From: Asanoa hainanensis
GTDB lineage: Bacteria; Actinomycetota; Actinomycetes; Mycobacteriales; Micromonosporaceae
Direction: 5' to 3'
Assembly: GCF_900188485.1 (NCBI RefSeq)
Contig: NZ_FZPH01000019.1
Span: 1 to 64,000, forward strand
DNA: 64,000 nucleotides
Part shown: positions 41,712-51,278 of the stretch, in pieces
How positions within the stretch are numbered: position 1 is the stretch's first letter
Layout: each line of letters begins with the position of its first letter
Notes under the pieces: generated by a model
What the model saw: the letters and a program-made list of their open reading frames with translations, nothing else
Told to the model about the DNA's origin: nothing
Databases searched by the model: none
Translations under genes and position numbers: made by a program

Positions 41712-42727
41712 CAGGCCAGCCTCACCCTCGGGTCGATGACCGCGTACACCACGTCCACGATCAGGTTTGCGATGACGACGAAGCCCGCGGAGAAGATGAC
41801 GAAACCCATCACCTTGGGCATGTCGTTGGTGTTGATGGCGTCGATGGCGTATTTGCCGATGCCCGGCAGCGAGAAGGTGCTCTCGGTTAGCACCGCGCCG
41901 CCCAGCAGCAGGCCGACGTCGAGGCCGAAGATGGTGGCGATCGGAGTGAGTGCGGCACGCAGGCCGTGCTTGGTGACCACCGTTCGTTCGCGGAGACCCT
42001 TGGCCCGCGCCGTCCGGATGTAGTCCTCACCCATGGTCTCGAGCATGCCCGCACGCGTCAGTCGGGCGTAGGCGGCCGAGAACAGCAACGCGAGCGTGAT
42101 CCACGGCAGCAGCAGGCTGTACGCCCACTCTCCGGGATTGACCTCGATGGGTGTGTACGCACCGCCCGGCTTGGTCCAGTGCAGGCCGTAGCTGAAGATG
42201 ACCAGCGAGACCAGACCGGTCCAGAAGATCGGGAGCGAGACGCCGCCGAGCGCGACGCCCATGGCGGCGCGGTCGAAGATGCTACCGCGCTTGAGCGCCG
42301 AGAGGACGCCTGTCGAGACGCCGAAGATCAGCCAGATGATCGCCGCGCCGAAGGCGAGTGACGCGGTGACCGGCAGCCGGTCGAGGATGTCGGGCAGCAC
42401 CGGGTTACGGCCGATGAAGGAGTAACCGAGACACGGCGCCGGGCAGTGCACCGGGGCCGGACCGACGCCGGTGAAATCCCGGCCGACGAAGATCGCCTGG
42501 AGCCAGTCCCAGTACTGCACGAAGAACGGCTTGTCGAGCCCGAGACCGTGTGCGGCATCGGCCACCTGCTGCGCGTTGGCCGTCCGGCCGACGTAGCGGG
42601 AAGCCAGGCTCTCAGCGGTGCCACCGGCCCAACGCGGCACCAGGTAGAAGATGCCGAAGGTGATCATGCTGACCACGACGAGCGTCAGCACGGCGCCGAA
42701 GAGACGCCGAATGATGTACGCGACCAC
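41711..42727 (-). CDS. peptide ABC transporter permease (OppB/DppB)
   Basis: A 338-residue permease with six membrane helices. The N-terminal helix MVAYIIRRLFGAVLTLVVVS is typical of OppB. The EAA loop near TMGEDYIRTARAKGLRERTVVTKHGLRAAL couples to the ATPases. The C-terminus ends NLIVDVVYAVIDPRVRLA. GTG start. It follows the binding-protein gene after 111 bases that contain a small hairpin. Confidence 0.93.
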   Translation of the reverse strand: MVAYIIRRLFGAVLTLVVVSMITFGIFYLVPRWAGGTAESLASRYVGRTANAQQVADAAHGLGLDKPFFVQYWDWLQAIFVGRDFTGVGPAPVHCPAPCLGYSFIGRNPVLPDILDRLPVTASLAFGAAIIWLIFGVSTGVLSALKRGSIFDRAAMGVALGGVSLPIFWTGLVSLVIFSYGLHWTKPGGAYTPIEVNPGEWAYSLLLPWITLALLFSAAYARLTRAGMLETMGEDYIRTARAKGLRERTVVTKHGLRAALTPIATIFGLDVGLLLGGAVLTESTFSLPGIGKYAIDAINTNDMPKVMGFVIFSAGFVVIANLIVDVVYAVIDPRVRLA

Positions 42728-42749
42728 GAATTTCGGCTCCGGCGGCCGG

Positions 42750-42766
42750 CCCGGTCCGTTACCGGG
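42750..42766 (-). promoter_or_regulatory. intra-operon stem-loop after the binding-protein gene
   Basis: CCCGGT-ccgtt-ACCGGG, with further GC pairing outside it. Hairpins after binding-protein genes often stabilise or partly terminate the upstream message so that binding protein is made in excess. No U-tract is seen. Confidence 0.4.
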
Positions 42767-42838
42767 CGGGCCGACCGCCGCTCGCCTTCACCTACCTCAC
42801 TTGGGGTGCTTGCTTAACCAAGGGGTGTAGCTCGAGGG

Positions 42839-44596
42839 CTACTGGATGCCCATCGCCAGGAAGTCGTACATGCCGTACGCGTCGTTGACGAAGACGTTGG
42901 TCGTGCGGGTGCTACGCACCGTCACCTGCTTGGCCCAGACGCCCGGCAGGATCACCGCCTCCTCCATGACCCGCTTGTCGATGGCGCCCCAGAGGGCGTC
43001 CCGCTTGGCGGTGTCGGTCTCGGCGATCGCCTGGTCGACCATCGTGTTGATCTCAGGGACGTTGACGCTCAGGTTGGACGAGCCACCGGTGTCCCGGATG
43101 ACGCGGCCGTCGACGATCTGCGACAGGAAGCCGAAGCCGTCGTTCCAGTCCGCACCCCAGCTGTTCAGCATGAGGCCGAGGTTGTTCTGGTCGCGGTAGC
43201 TGGGCTTGCCCGCGTACAGCGAGAAGTAGTCACCGGTCGGGAACGGCTTGAGCGTGAGCTTGATGCCGACCCGGGCCAGGGACTGCTGCAGCGCCTCCGC
43301 GGTCGCCTTCTCCTTCGGACGCTCGGCCCGGTAGGCGATGTTGGTCTCGAACCCGTTGGGCTGACCACAGGCCTGCAGAGCAGCCTTGGCCTTGTCGAGG
43401 TCGCCCTTGTTGTCCGCGCCCATCGACCACACGTCGAGCTTCTGGAAGCCCGGGATCTGCGGCGGCAGCAGGCCGGTCGCGATCTCGCCGCCGGCCTCGG
43501 GGCCGCCGTACGCCGTCTGGTAGGTGGTGCGGTCCGCTGCGTACTCGACTGCCTTGCGGCACTCGATGTTCTTCAGCGGGCCGACATTCGGGTTGATCGA
43601 GGTGTAGTTCAGGCGCGCGCTCAGCGGGTTGTCGGCACGAGCCTTGAGGTCCGGCTGGCCGAGCACGCGGGAAAGAGCCGCGGGCTGCACACCAGTGCCG
43701 GCGATGTCGACGTCGAGAGAGCCGTCGATGATCTGGTTGTCGATGTCGTCGGCGTTAGCGCCGATCGTCACGTCGTACCCGTCCGGCAGAGCCTTGCGGT
43801 TCGGGTCTGTGGACTGGTCCCACTGATCGTTGCGGACCAGCTTGAAGCCCTTGCCGGCCTCGTAGCTCTCGAACTTGTACGGGCCCGAGGAGACCACGTG
43901 CTCCTTGTACTTCACGCCGGTGTCCTTGGCAACCGGAACCGGGGCAGTCGCCGGGATCTGCGCGAAGTAGTCGAAGCCACCGAACGGCTTGTTCAGGTGG
44001 AACACGATGGTCAGGTCGTCCGGCGTGTCGATCGCCGGGTTGTCCTGGCCCTTGCTCGAGTAGGGGCCCTTGTAGCCCTTGAGGTCGAGGAAGTCGTTGA
44101 AGTAGGTCGGGCCGTTGACCAGCGCGCTCTTCTCCAGCGAACGCGACACACCGTATTCCACGTCCTTAGACGTGATGGGGGTGCCGTCCTCGAACTTCAG
44201 ACCCTGACGCAGCTTGTACGTCCAGGTCTTCCCACCGTCGCTGGGCACGCCCAGGCCCTCGGCGAGGTCACCTGTCAGCTCGCTGCTGGTGCTGCCCGCG
44301 CCGACCTTGAACATGGTCAGCGAACGGGTGTAGAGCCGAGCCAGGTTCCACGACAGCCCGTAGTAGGTGTCGCCCGGGTCGACCGAGTCCCAGTCCGACG
44401 AGATAGCGAACTTCATGGTGCCGCCCTTCTTGTCAGAAGGGTTGAACACCTTGCCGTTCGCGGCGTCGAACGCTGCGGTGGTGGTGCCACCGCCGCTGCT
44501 GTCCGTGTTGGAATCCGTGCCCCCGCCGCCACAGGCGGCGAGCGCGAGGGCGGCTGCGACGCCAACGGCGACGCCAGTCACCATCCTTCTCTTCAT
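42839..44596 (-). CDS. peptide ABC transporter substrate-binding lipoprotein
   Basis: A 585-residue family 5 solute-binding protein. The signal peptide ends in lipobox LAAC (Cys22), followed by a Gly/Ser/Thr linker. Family segments include LRQGLKFEDGTPITSKDVEYGVSR, FHLNKPFGGFDYFAQIP and SGPYKFESYEAGKGFKLVRNDQWD. AGGGGAG precedes the ATG. It lies between the two permease genes, which is less usual than a leading position. The exact peptide substrate is unknown. Confidence 0.93.
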   Translation of the reverse strand: MKRRMVTGVAVGVAAALALAACGGGGTDSNTDSSGGGTTTAAFDAANGKVFNPSDKKGGTMKFAISSDWDSVDPGDTYYGLSWNLARLYTRSLTMFKVGAGSTSSELTGDLAEGLGVPSDGGKTWTYKLRQGLKFEDGTPITSKDVEYGVSRSLEKSALVNGPTYFNDFLDLKGYKGPYSSKGQDNPAIDTPDDLTIVFHLNKPFGGFDYFAQIPATAPVPVAKDTGVKYKEHVVSSGPYKFESYEAGKGFKLVRNDQWDQSTDPNRKALPDGYDVTIGANADDIDNQIIDGSLDVDIAGTGVQPAALSRVLGQPDLKARADNPLSARLNYTSINPNVGPLKNIECRKAVEYAADRTTYQTAYGGPEAGGEIATGLLPPQIPGFQKLDVWSMGADNKGDLDKAKAALQACGQPNGFETNIAYRAERPKEKATAEALQQSLARVGIKLTLKPFPTGDYFSLYAGKPSYRDQNNLGLMLNSWGADWNDGFGFLSQIVDGRVIRDTGGSSNLSVNVPEINTMVDQAIAETDTAKRDALWGAIDKRVMEEAVILPGVWAKQVTVRSTRTTNVFVNDAYGMYDFLAMGIQ

Positions 44597-44655
44597 CTAC
44601 TGCTCCCCTTTGTATGAGAGGTGGTGGGGCTTCGGGGTGTGGAACCGGTCAGAGC

Positions 44656-45660
44656 TCATCGCGTCTTTGGGTCAAGCGCGTCGCGGAGTCCGTCGCCGAA
44701 GAGGTTGAACGCCAGCACGGTGACGAAGATCGCCAGGCCGGGCCAGAACATGAAGTGCGGCATCGTGTAGTAGCGCACCGCTTCGCTGAGCATTCCGCCC
44801 CAGGTCGCCGTCGGAGGCCTGATGCCGACGCCCAGGAAGGACAGGCCCGCCTCGAACAGGATGTTGGTGGGGATGAGTAGCGTCGCGTAGATCAGGATCG
44901 GCGCCACCAGGTTCGGCAGAAGCTCTTTGCGCAGGATGTAGCCGCTGCGCGCACCGAGGCTGCGGGACGCGTCGACGAACTCGCGCTCACGCAACGAGAG
45001 CGTCTGGCCCCGCACGATGCGGGCCATGTAGCCCCAGTTGAAGAAGCCGATGATGAAGATCAGCAGCACTATTCGCAGCGTGTCACCGGAGAGCCCGAAC
45101 GCCTTGTCCGGAATGACGCCGGCCAACGCGATCGCGAACACCAGGATCGGGAAAGCCAGGAACAGGTCCATGGCGCGGCTGATCAGCCAGTCGGCCCAAC
45201 CGCCGAGGTAGCCGGCGATGACGCCGAGCGTCGCGCCGATGACCACCGAGAGCAGGGTCGCCAGGAAGGCGATCAGCAGAGAAATGCGGGCTCCGTAGAG
45301 CACGCGGCTGAAGATGTCACGGCCGAACGGCGGCTCGACACCCATCAGGTGCTTGGAGTCGAACGCCCCGAACGGGAACGTCGAGGTGGGCGCCTGCGTC
45401 GCCGGGTCCATCGTCTCCTGGTGGAAGGAGTTGGGGTCGTAACCCCACGCGTGCACGATGAGTGGCGCGAAGATGGCGATCAGGATCAACAGGATGATCA
45501 CGATGCCGCCGGCCATAGCGGCCTTGTCCCGCTTGAGCCGGCGCCAGGCGATCTGGCCTAGGGAACGTCCTTCGATGGCCTTCTGGGAGCCCTCGGCTTC
45601 AGCCGGCGGCTCTCCGACAGGGACCTGATCGGAAATGGACGCGTCGGGGCCAACGACCAT
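44656..45660 (-). CDS. peptide ABC transporter permease (OppC/DppC)
   Basis: A 334-residue permease with an N-terminal cytoplasmic tail of about 45 residues (OppC_N domain) and six membrane helices. The EAA loop REREFVDASRSLGARSGYILRKELLPNL contacts the ATPases. The end NLFGDGLRDALDPKTR is typical of OppC/DppC. The ATG at 45660 was chosen by family length; the longer upstream frame is non-conserved. It is the first gene of the operon. Confidence 0.92.
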   Translation of the reverse strand: MVVGPDASISDQVPVGEPPAEAEGSQKAIEGRSLGQIAWRRLKRDKAAMAGGIVIILLILIAIFAPLIVHAWGYDPNSFHQETMDPATQAPTSTFPFGAFDSKHLMGVEPPFGRDIFSRVLYGARISLLIAFLATLLSVVIGATLGVIAGYLGGWADWLISRAMDLFLAFPILVFAIALAGVIPDKAFGLSGDTLRIVLLIFIIGFFNWGYMARIVRGQTLSLREREFVDASRSLGARSGYILRKELLPNLVAPILIYATLLIPTNILFEAGLSFLGVGIRPPTATWGGMLSEAVRYYTMPHFMFWPGLAIFVTVLAFNLFGDGLRDALDPKTR

Positions 45661-46141
45661 CAGCTGCCCGGTCCTTTCCCCGGCCGCCGCGCGCAGGTGA
45701 CCGTGCGACCCGCAGGGCGGACCGGCCCCCGCCGCGTCGACAACCGATCGGTTGGCGCGTACGTGGAGAGTTCGTGATGACCGCCCGACTGGGGTAAGCC
45801 GAACGGGCGCGCGAACGTCAGCGACGTCGTGTCGCTGCGTACCGAACAATTTCTCGCGTCGTCGCTCAGCGTCAAGGGCGGGGAAGGGGCGTAACCAACT
45901 TCAGGCCTGCCCGTAATGACAATGTGACCTGCCAACTCGGAACCTCGGGTAATCGGGGGATGACGCTGTGCCCGGACGTGAGAACGTCTTCGGTGTGACG
46001 GTCATGCTGGCACACGCTTCGGCCAGTGTCATATTGACCCCTGGTCTCGAACCCGACAGCTTGCCCTGATTTGCCCGATGTGAGGGCATTCGATGTGACT
46101 AGGTTGCGGTGATTTGCGGCTTCCTACTCGTGGGAAGTGAC
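45661..46141. other. 481-bp gap upstream of the opp operon
   Basis: No gene supported. It should contain the opp promoter (minus strand). A direct repeat CGATGTGA occurs at 46077-46084 and 46091-46098. The region is less GC-rich than its neighbours, consistent with regulatory DNA. Confidence 0.4.
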
Positions 46142-46735
46142 TCAGACCGCACGCCTGCCCTCGAAGGCGCGGCCCAGTGTGATCTCGTCGGCGTACTCCA
46201 GGTCGCCCCCGACCGGAAGGCCGCTGGCCAGGCGCGTTACGGCGATGCCCATCGGCTTGACCAGGAGGGCGATGTAGGTCGCCGTTGCCTCACCCTCGGT
46301 ATTCGGATCGGTGGCCAGGATCAGCTCCTTGACCTCGCCGGATCCGAGCCGGCTCATCAGCTCCCGTACCCGCAGGTTGTCGGGGCCGATGCCCTCGAGC
46401 GGATTGATCGCGCCGCCGAGCACGTGGTAGCGGCCGCGGAACTCACCGGTCCGCTCGACCGCGACGACGTCCTTCGGCTCTTCGACGACGCACAGATACT
46501 CGTCGGTCCGCCGGGGGTCACGGCAGATCCGGCACTGCTCCGACTCGGCGACGTTGAAGCAGGTCGTGCAGAAGCGCACCTGGTCCTTGACCCGGTTGAG
46601 CACCGTGGCCAGCCGGGTGACGTCGGCCGGGTCGGCCGAGAGAATGTGGAACGCGATCCGCTGGGCGCTCTTCGGCCCGACGCCGGGTAGGCGACCCAGC
46701 TCGTCGATCAAGTCTTGGATCGCGCCTTCGTACAC
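46142..46735 (-). CDS. recR: recombination protein RecR
   Basis: A 197-residue RecR of the RecFOR pathway, which loads RecA at gaps. It has the N-terminal helix-hairpin-helix [20 protein letters not shown], the zinc finger [16 protein letters not shown], the Toprim-type segment [28 protein letters not shown] and [16 protein letters not shown], and the Walker-B-like end. It follows ybaB by 12 bases. Confidence 0.96.
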   Translation of the reverse strand: MYEGAIQDLIDELGRLPGVGPKSAQRIAFHILSADPADVTRLATVLNRVKDQVRFCTTCFNVAESEQCRICRDPRRTDEYLCVVEEPKDVVAVERTGEFRGRYHVLGGAINPLEGIGPDNLRVRELMSRLGSGEVKELILATDPNTEGEATATYIALLVKPMGIAVTRLASGLPVGGDLEYADEITLGRAFEGRRAV

Positions 46736-46747
46736 GGTGGGCTGCTC

Positions 46748-47080
46748 TTAGAAGCCGGGCAGGCCGAGGCCGCCCATGCCGCCGCTGACCGGACCCATCT
46801 TCTCCTCGGTGAGGGCGCGCACGGCCTCGGTGCCGTTCCGCAGCGCCGCGACCACCAGGTCCTCGAGCGTCTCGACGTCGTCCGCGTCGACCGCCTTGGG
46901 GTCGATCTTGACGCTCAGCACCTCACCGGTGCCGCTCAGGGTCGCCGTGACCAGCCCGCCGCCGGCGGTCCCGGTCACTTCCGCCTCAGCGAGCTCGGTC
47001 TGCGCATCGGCGATCTGCTGCTGCATCTTCTGCGCCTGCTTCATGAGCTGCTGCAGGTTGGGCTGTCCACCGGGGCGCAC
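46748..47080 (-). CDS. YbaB/EbfC nucleoid-associated protein
   Basis: A 110-residue YbaB/EbfC family DNA-binding protein: coiled N-terminal helix LQQLMKQAQKMQQQIADAQTEL, then a beta core GGLVTATLSGTGEVLSVKIDP and a Gly/Met-rich tail. The GTG at 47080 has AAGGAG six bases upstream and matches the short N-terminus of mycobacterial homologues; an ATG at 47104 would add eight residues. Part of the dnaX-ybaB-recR cluster. Confidence 0.92.
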   Translation of the reverse strand: MRPGGQPNLQQLMKQAQKMQQQIADAQTELAEAEVTGTAGGGLVTATLSGTGEVLSVKIDPKAVDADDVETLEDLVVAALRNGTEAVRALTEEKMGPVSGGMGGLGLPGF

Positions 47081-47158
47081 GGGAGACTCCTTCGTCGGGA
47101 CCATCGGTCCCTTTAGAGACTAGTGGGGTGATCGGGCCGGCCGCTGGCGAGGTGCGCC

Positions 47159-50100
47159 CTACTTGAGATCGACCTCGCCGATCCGCTCGGCACCCAGCGC
47201 CTCGTGCAGCAGGGCGAACGCCTGCTGCTCACTGCTCTGCCGCGCGGTCCGCTCGTCGATCACCTCGTCGGTGGGCTCGTCGCCGGGGTCGAAACCCTCG
47301 AAACGGGCCTTGCCCGGGCTGGGGCTGCTCGCCGCTTTGCCGGGGGTGTCGTAGTCCGGGTCGAAGGGTGGCTCACCTGCCCAGTCGGCTTCGGCCGCTT
47401 TCGTCTGGGGGGCCGGCGGTGCGGCAGCCACCGTCTTGCCTCGGCCGGCCGCGGCTCGGGCCGCCGCCCTGGCTGCGGCCGCCGCACCCCCGCCGCCGGG
47501 TGCCGGCGGTGCGGGGCGGGCCTGTGGTGCTGGTGCTGGTGCTGTCGCGACGGCGACCGGGGCGGCTGCCGCGACCGGCGGGGCGCTCTGGGTGGGTGGG
47601 GCGGTCTGGATGGGTGCTGCGGTTTGTGCGCTCACCGCGGGGGTCGCTGTCTCGGGCCAGTCGTCCGCGGGATCGTTGTCTCCGCCGGCCGACAGGCCGC
47701 CCGGTAGGGCGGTCTCCGGCCAATCCTCTTCTTCGTCGGCCGTCGGTGGCGGGCTGGACATCGCTCGTTGGCCGGCTCCGCGCCGGTCCGCGCTCGGCCT
47801 CTCCCGGTCGGGCGCCGCGCTCGTTGCCCGGTTGGCGCCAGGCTGTCTGTCCGCCCGCGCGGGGCCTTGTTCTGGGTTTGCTGCCGGTGGTGGCTCGGGG
47901 CTGCGCCGCGGCGGGGTCGGTCGCGCACCTGGGCGCTCCGGGTCGGGTGCCACGGCCGTGGCCACCGGTCCGTGCCGGTCCTCGTCGGCCCAGCCGCCAC
48001 CTTCGCCGGTGTGCGCTGGCGCCATGGCGCGGTCCGCATCTCGCGCACCGCGCGCCTCAGACTGCCCGGCAGCGTGCTGCCCGCGCTCGGCACTCGGTTC
48101 GGTTGGCGGAATCGCCGACCCACGGACGCCTTCGCTCGGGGCCTGAAGCGCGCGGTCGACACCCGACCCGGCCACAGCGCTCGCCGGCCCACGGCCGCCT
48201 TCGCCCTGAGCCTGCCCCCCACGGTCGACACCCGACCCAGCCGCAGCGCTCGCCGGCGTGCGGAAGCCCTCGCCCTGAGCCTGCGCCCCGCGCTCGACAC
48301 CCGACCCAGCCGCAGCGCTCGCTGGCCCGCGGACGCCTTCGCTCTGGCGCTGGTCGCTGGGCGCGTTCGCGGTCCGACCTTGGTCCACGCCGTCGCCCCG
48401 GCCGGGCATGGCTTCGTGCGGCCGCCGGGCAGCGCCTTGGCCCTCGGCTGTTCCGGCCGGATCGGAGGCGGCGGTTCGGGTGGCTGGATCGGCCGGGTGA
48501 TCCTCGTCGGACGAACGGTCGCCGGAGGCACCGCTCTCACCCCGACCACTCGACGAGCGCTCGCGCGCTCCACGTTCCTGACCCGGCGCCCGACCACCGG
48601 CCGCCGAGGAGTTGCCGGACGGTTCGCGCCCGCCGACCGGGCGGGCTGGCGCCGGACCCGCACCCGGGCCACCGGCCCGCTCGTCGCCGGCCAGCTCACA
48701 GCGAATCTGCCAGCGGCTGCCCAGCACCTCGTAGGCCGCGTCCGACACGGGCTCGGGATTCTCGGCCAGGGTCCGGGCGTGGAAGGCATGACGGAAGGTC
48801 AACACCAACGTGTCACCGTCGATGTCGCGAACCGTCGCCTCGCTGGCCAACGCGGCGATCCTCTTGTTGTCGATCCGAACCATGGTGACGATCTCGTCCC
48901 AGACCCGACGCACCGCGGCGGCGTCGAGCGCACCCGGTCCGCCGGCCTGCGGAATCACCGGCTCCGGCGTAGCGGGATCGGCCATCACCGCCTGCGGCGG
49001 CACCCGTCGGGGCGGCTCGTCGTGCCCGTTGCTCGCGGGTTCGTCGGCCCATCCGTCAGCGGCGGCGCCGTCGCTTCCCCGGACCGGGGGCCGCTGGGAG
49101 CTAGCGCCCGCCATCCGAGAATCGGACACCTCGTCGTCTGCTTGATCGTCGGGCACGATCTCGGTGCGGCGCCGATCAGCGTCGCCGCGGTTCGCTGCCG
49201 CATCCGCGCCACCGCCGGCAACCACGTCATCGCCCCTGGCCGAGGCGGGCGCACCGCCAGCCGTGCCTGACCACGCCGCGTCCGCGTCGCCGTCGGCACC
49301 CGCGTGATCGCCCCTGGCCGCCGCAGAACCGCCGGCCGCCGCACGATCCCTAGCCGCACCGCCACCCGGACCCGACCACGCCGCGTCCGCGTCACCGTCG
49401 CCAACCGCGTCATCGCCCGCGGCCGAGGCCGGCGCAACGCCAGCCGCGCCTGACCACGCCGTGTCTGCGGCGCCATCGGAAGGCGCGTCACCGCCAGCAC
49501 CCGGGGCACGGCTGCCGCCCGCCGCGGCGCGAGCCGCAGCGCCGCCCGACCTCGCCGCATCGGAGCCACCGCCATCCGCCGAACGACCTCCGGCCGCCGC
49601 CGCGCGGGCCGCGGCCGCACCCGCGTTCGCCGCGGCGCGTGCAGCGGCCGCTCCACGACTCGCGGCCGCGCGGGCCGCGGCGACGCCTCCGCCCGCGGGC
49701 GGGTCGCCGTGCGCGGGAGCCTGCGCCCCCGCCATGTCATCGCGGTCGGTCGCATCCGCGTAGCCGGGCCGCTGGGCGCCGCCCGGACCCCGGCCGGCGA
49801 GCACGGCCGGCCCTGAATAGTCGTCGCGGGGCTCGTCGGACGCGAAGCCCTGGTCGCCGACGGCGGCCAGCCGCTGCTCCATGCGCTCGAGCCGCTGGAG
49901 CAGGTCGCTCTCGGCCCGGTCCGCGGTCGGCAGCAGCATCCGCGCGGTGATCAGCTCGAGCAGCAGCCGGGGCGCGGTGGTGCCGCGCATCTCGATCAGG
50001 CCGTTGTGCACGATGTCCGCGCACCGGGACAGCGTCGCCTGGCCGAGTCGTTGTGCCTGGGCGTTCATCCGCTCGAGCTGGTCGACCGGACCGTCGATCA

Positions 50101-51022
50101 GGCCCTTGGCCGCGGCCTCCGGGACCTGTTGCATGACGATCAGGTCGCGCAGCCGCTCCAGCAGGTCGGACGCGAACCGGCGCGGGTCGTGGCCGGCTTC
50201 GGCGACCCGGTCGATCGTGGCGTAGGCCGCCGCGCCGTCGCCGGCGGCCACCGCGTCGCACATCTCGTCGATCAGGGCGCCGTCGGTCACCCCGAGCAGG
50301 GCCACGGCCCGCGCGTAGCTGACGCCGTCCGGGCCCGCACCGGCGATGAGCTGGTCCAGCACCGACAGGGTGTCGCGGGCGCTGCCCCCGCCGGCCCGCA
50401 CCACCAGCGGGAACACCGAGGGCTCGACCTTCACGTTTTCGGCTTCGGCGAGCTGCTCGCAGTAGGGCCGCAAGTTTCCTGGAGGAATCAGCCGGAAGGG
50501 GTAATGGTGCGTGCGCGACTTGATCGTGCCGAGGACCTTGTCGGGCTCGGTCGTCGCGAAGATGAACTTGACGTAGTCGGGCGGCTCTTCGACCAGCTTG
50601 AGCAGGGCATTGAAGCCCTGCGTCGACACCATGTGCGCCTCGTCGATGATGTAGATCTTGAAGCGGCTGGAGGCCGGGGCGAAGAAGGCGCGTTCGCGCA
50701 GCTCACGGGCATCGTCGACGCCGCCGTGGCTGGCCGCGTCGATCTCGATCACGTCGATCGAGCCGGAACCGTCGGGCGCGAGCCCACGGCACGACTCACA
50801 AACCCCACAGGGCTCGGGCGTAGGACCGCGCTCGCAGTTGAGCGAGCGGGCGAGGATGCGCGCGCTGGTGGTCTTGCCGCAACCCCGTGGGCCGGAGAAC
50901 AGGTAGGCATGGTTGAGCCGACCGCTGCGCAGGGCCTGCGACAACGGCTCGGTCACATGATCCTGGCCGATCACCTCGGCGAATGTCCGCGGCCGGTACT
51001 TGCGGTAGAGCGCGAGCGCCAC
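47159..51022 (-). CDS. dnaX: DNA polymerase III gamma/tau subunit, very long
   Basis: A 1287-residue clamp-loader ATPase. The N-terminal AAA+ part (about 1-380) has Walker A GPRGCGKTTSARIL, the zinc module CERG...CGVCESC, Walker B/DEAH-like IIDEAHMV and the sensor FATTEPDKVLGTIKSR. After about 390 the chain is Ala/Gly/Ser-rich and repetitive. A conserved island at about 700-775 (VRRVWDEIVTMVRIDNKRIAALA to GSRWQIRCEL) is the tau domain III/IV-like segment. Another disordered tract follows, then a conserved end FALLHEALGAERIGEVDLK. Mycobacterial DnaX is less than half as long, so the excess is low-complexity linker. Confidence 0.95.
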   Translation of the reverse strand: MALALYRKYRPRTFAEVIGQDHVTEPLSQALRSGRLNHAYLFSGPRGCGKTTSARILARSLNCERGPTPEPCGVCESCRGLAPDGSGSIDVIEIDAASHGGVDDARELRERAFFAPASSRFKIYIIDEAHMVSTQGFNALLKLVEEPPDYVKFIFATTEPDKVLGTIKSRTHHYPFRLIPPGNLRPYCEQLAEAENVKVEPSVFPLVVRAGGGSARDTLSVLDQLIAGAGPDGVSYARAVALLGVTDGALIDEMCDAVAAGDGAAAYATIDRVAEAGHDPRRFASDLLERLRDLIVMQQVPEAAAKGLIDGPVDQLERMNAQAQRLGQATLSRCADIVHNGLIEMRGTTAPRLLLELITARMLLPTADRAESDLLQRLERMEQRLAAVGDQGFASDEPRDDYSGPAVLAGRGPGGAQRPGYADATDRDDMAGAQAPAHGDPPAGGGVAAARAAASRGAAAARAAANAGAAAARAAAAGGRSADGGGSDAARSGGAAARAAAGGSRAPGAGGDAPSDGAADTAWSGAAGVAPASAAGDDAVGDGDADAAWSGPGGGAARDRAAAGGSAAARGDHAGADGDADAAWSGTAGGAPASARGDDVVAGGGADAAANRGDADRRRTEIVPDDQADDEVSDSRMAGASSQRPPVRGSDGAAADGWADEPASNGHDEPPRRVPPQAVMADPATPEPVIPQAGGPGALDAAAVRRVWDEIVTMVRIDNKRIAALASEATVRDIDGDTLVLTFRHAFHARTLAENPEPVSDAAYEVLGSRWQIRCELAGDERAGGPGAGPAPARPVGGREPSGNSSAAGGRAPGQERGARERSSSGRGESGASGDRSSDEDHPADPATRTAASDPAGTAEGQGAARRPHEAMPGRGDGVDQGRTANAPSDQRQSEGVRGPASAAAGSGVERGAQAQGEGFRTPASAAAGSGVDRGGQAQGEGGRGPASAVAGSGVDRALQAPSEGVRGSAIPPTEPSAERGQHAAGQSEARGARDADRAMAPAHTGEGGGWADEDRHGPVATAVAPDPERPGARPTPPRRSPEPPPAANPEQGPARADRQPGANRATSAAPDRERPSADRRGAGQRAMSSPPPTADEEEDWPETALPGGLSAGGDNDPADDWPETATPAVSAQTAAPIQTAPPTQSAPPVAAAAPVAVATAPAPAPQARPAPPAPGGGGAAAAARAAARAAAGRGKTVAAAPPAPQTKAAEADWAGEPPFDPDYDTPGKAASSPSPGKARFEGFDPGDEPTDEVIDERTARQSSEQQAFALLHEALGAERIGEVDLK
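48120..48345 (-). repeat. about 66-69-bp repeats within dnaX
   Basis: Four imperfect in-frame copies encode about 22-23 residues each with the core PASAAAGSGV-(D/E)RG-QAQGEG. A second repeated element, DGDADAAWSG, recurs in the part encoded near 49260-49460. They lie in disordered linkers of the tau tail. Confidence 0.75.
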
Positions 51023-51278
51023 AGTCCCCTCCCAACGGCGTCTAGCCTCTCACGCCGTGCCGACAGGTCGCCCGCCCCATAACGGTGATCCGGGCGCCAC
51101 CAACTGGGTTGGCAACGCCCGGAAACATCGCACGAGGTAGCCGGCGCAGTTGGGGGGTGAGGGGCTGCGCCGACTTCGCACACACTGGCACACGCACGAC
51201 ATGGACGGGACGCTCCGGTTGCGTCGTATTTAGGTCATGGCGCATACTCGCCAGCGCTTGACCTGGGGGAAGTAACGC

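Noticed and set aside
45661-46141. Crp-type binding sites (TGTGA-N6-TCACA) upstream of opp and elsewhere
   Set aside because: Single TGTGA half-sites occur (for example near 46080 and 46094), but no convincing paired site was found.
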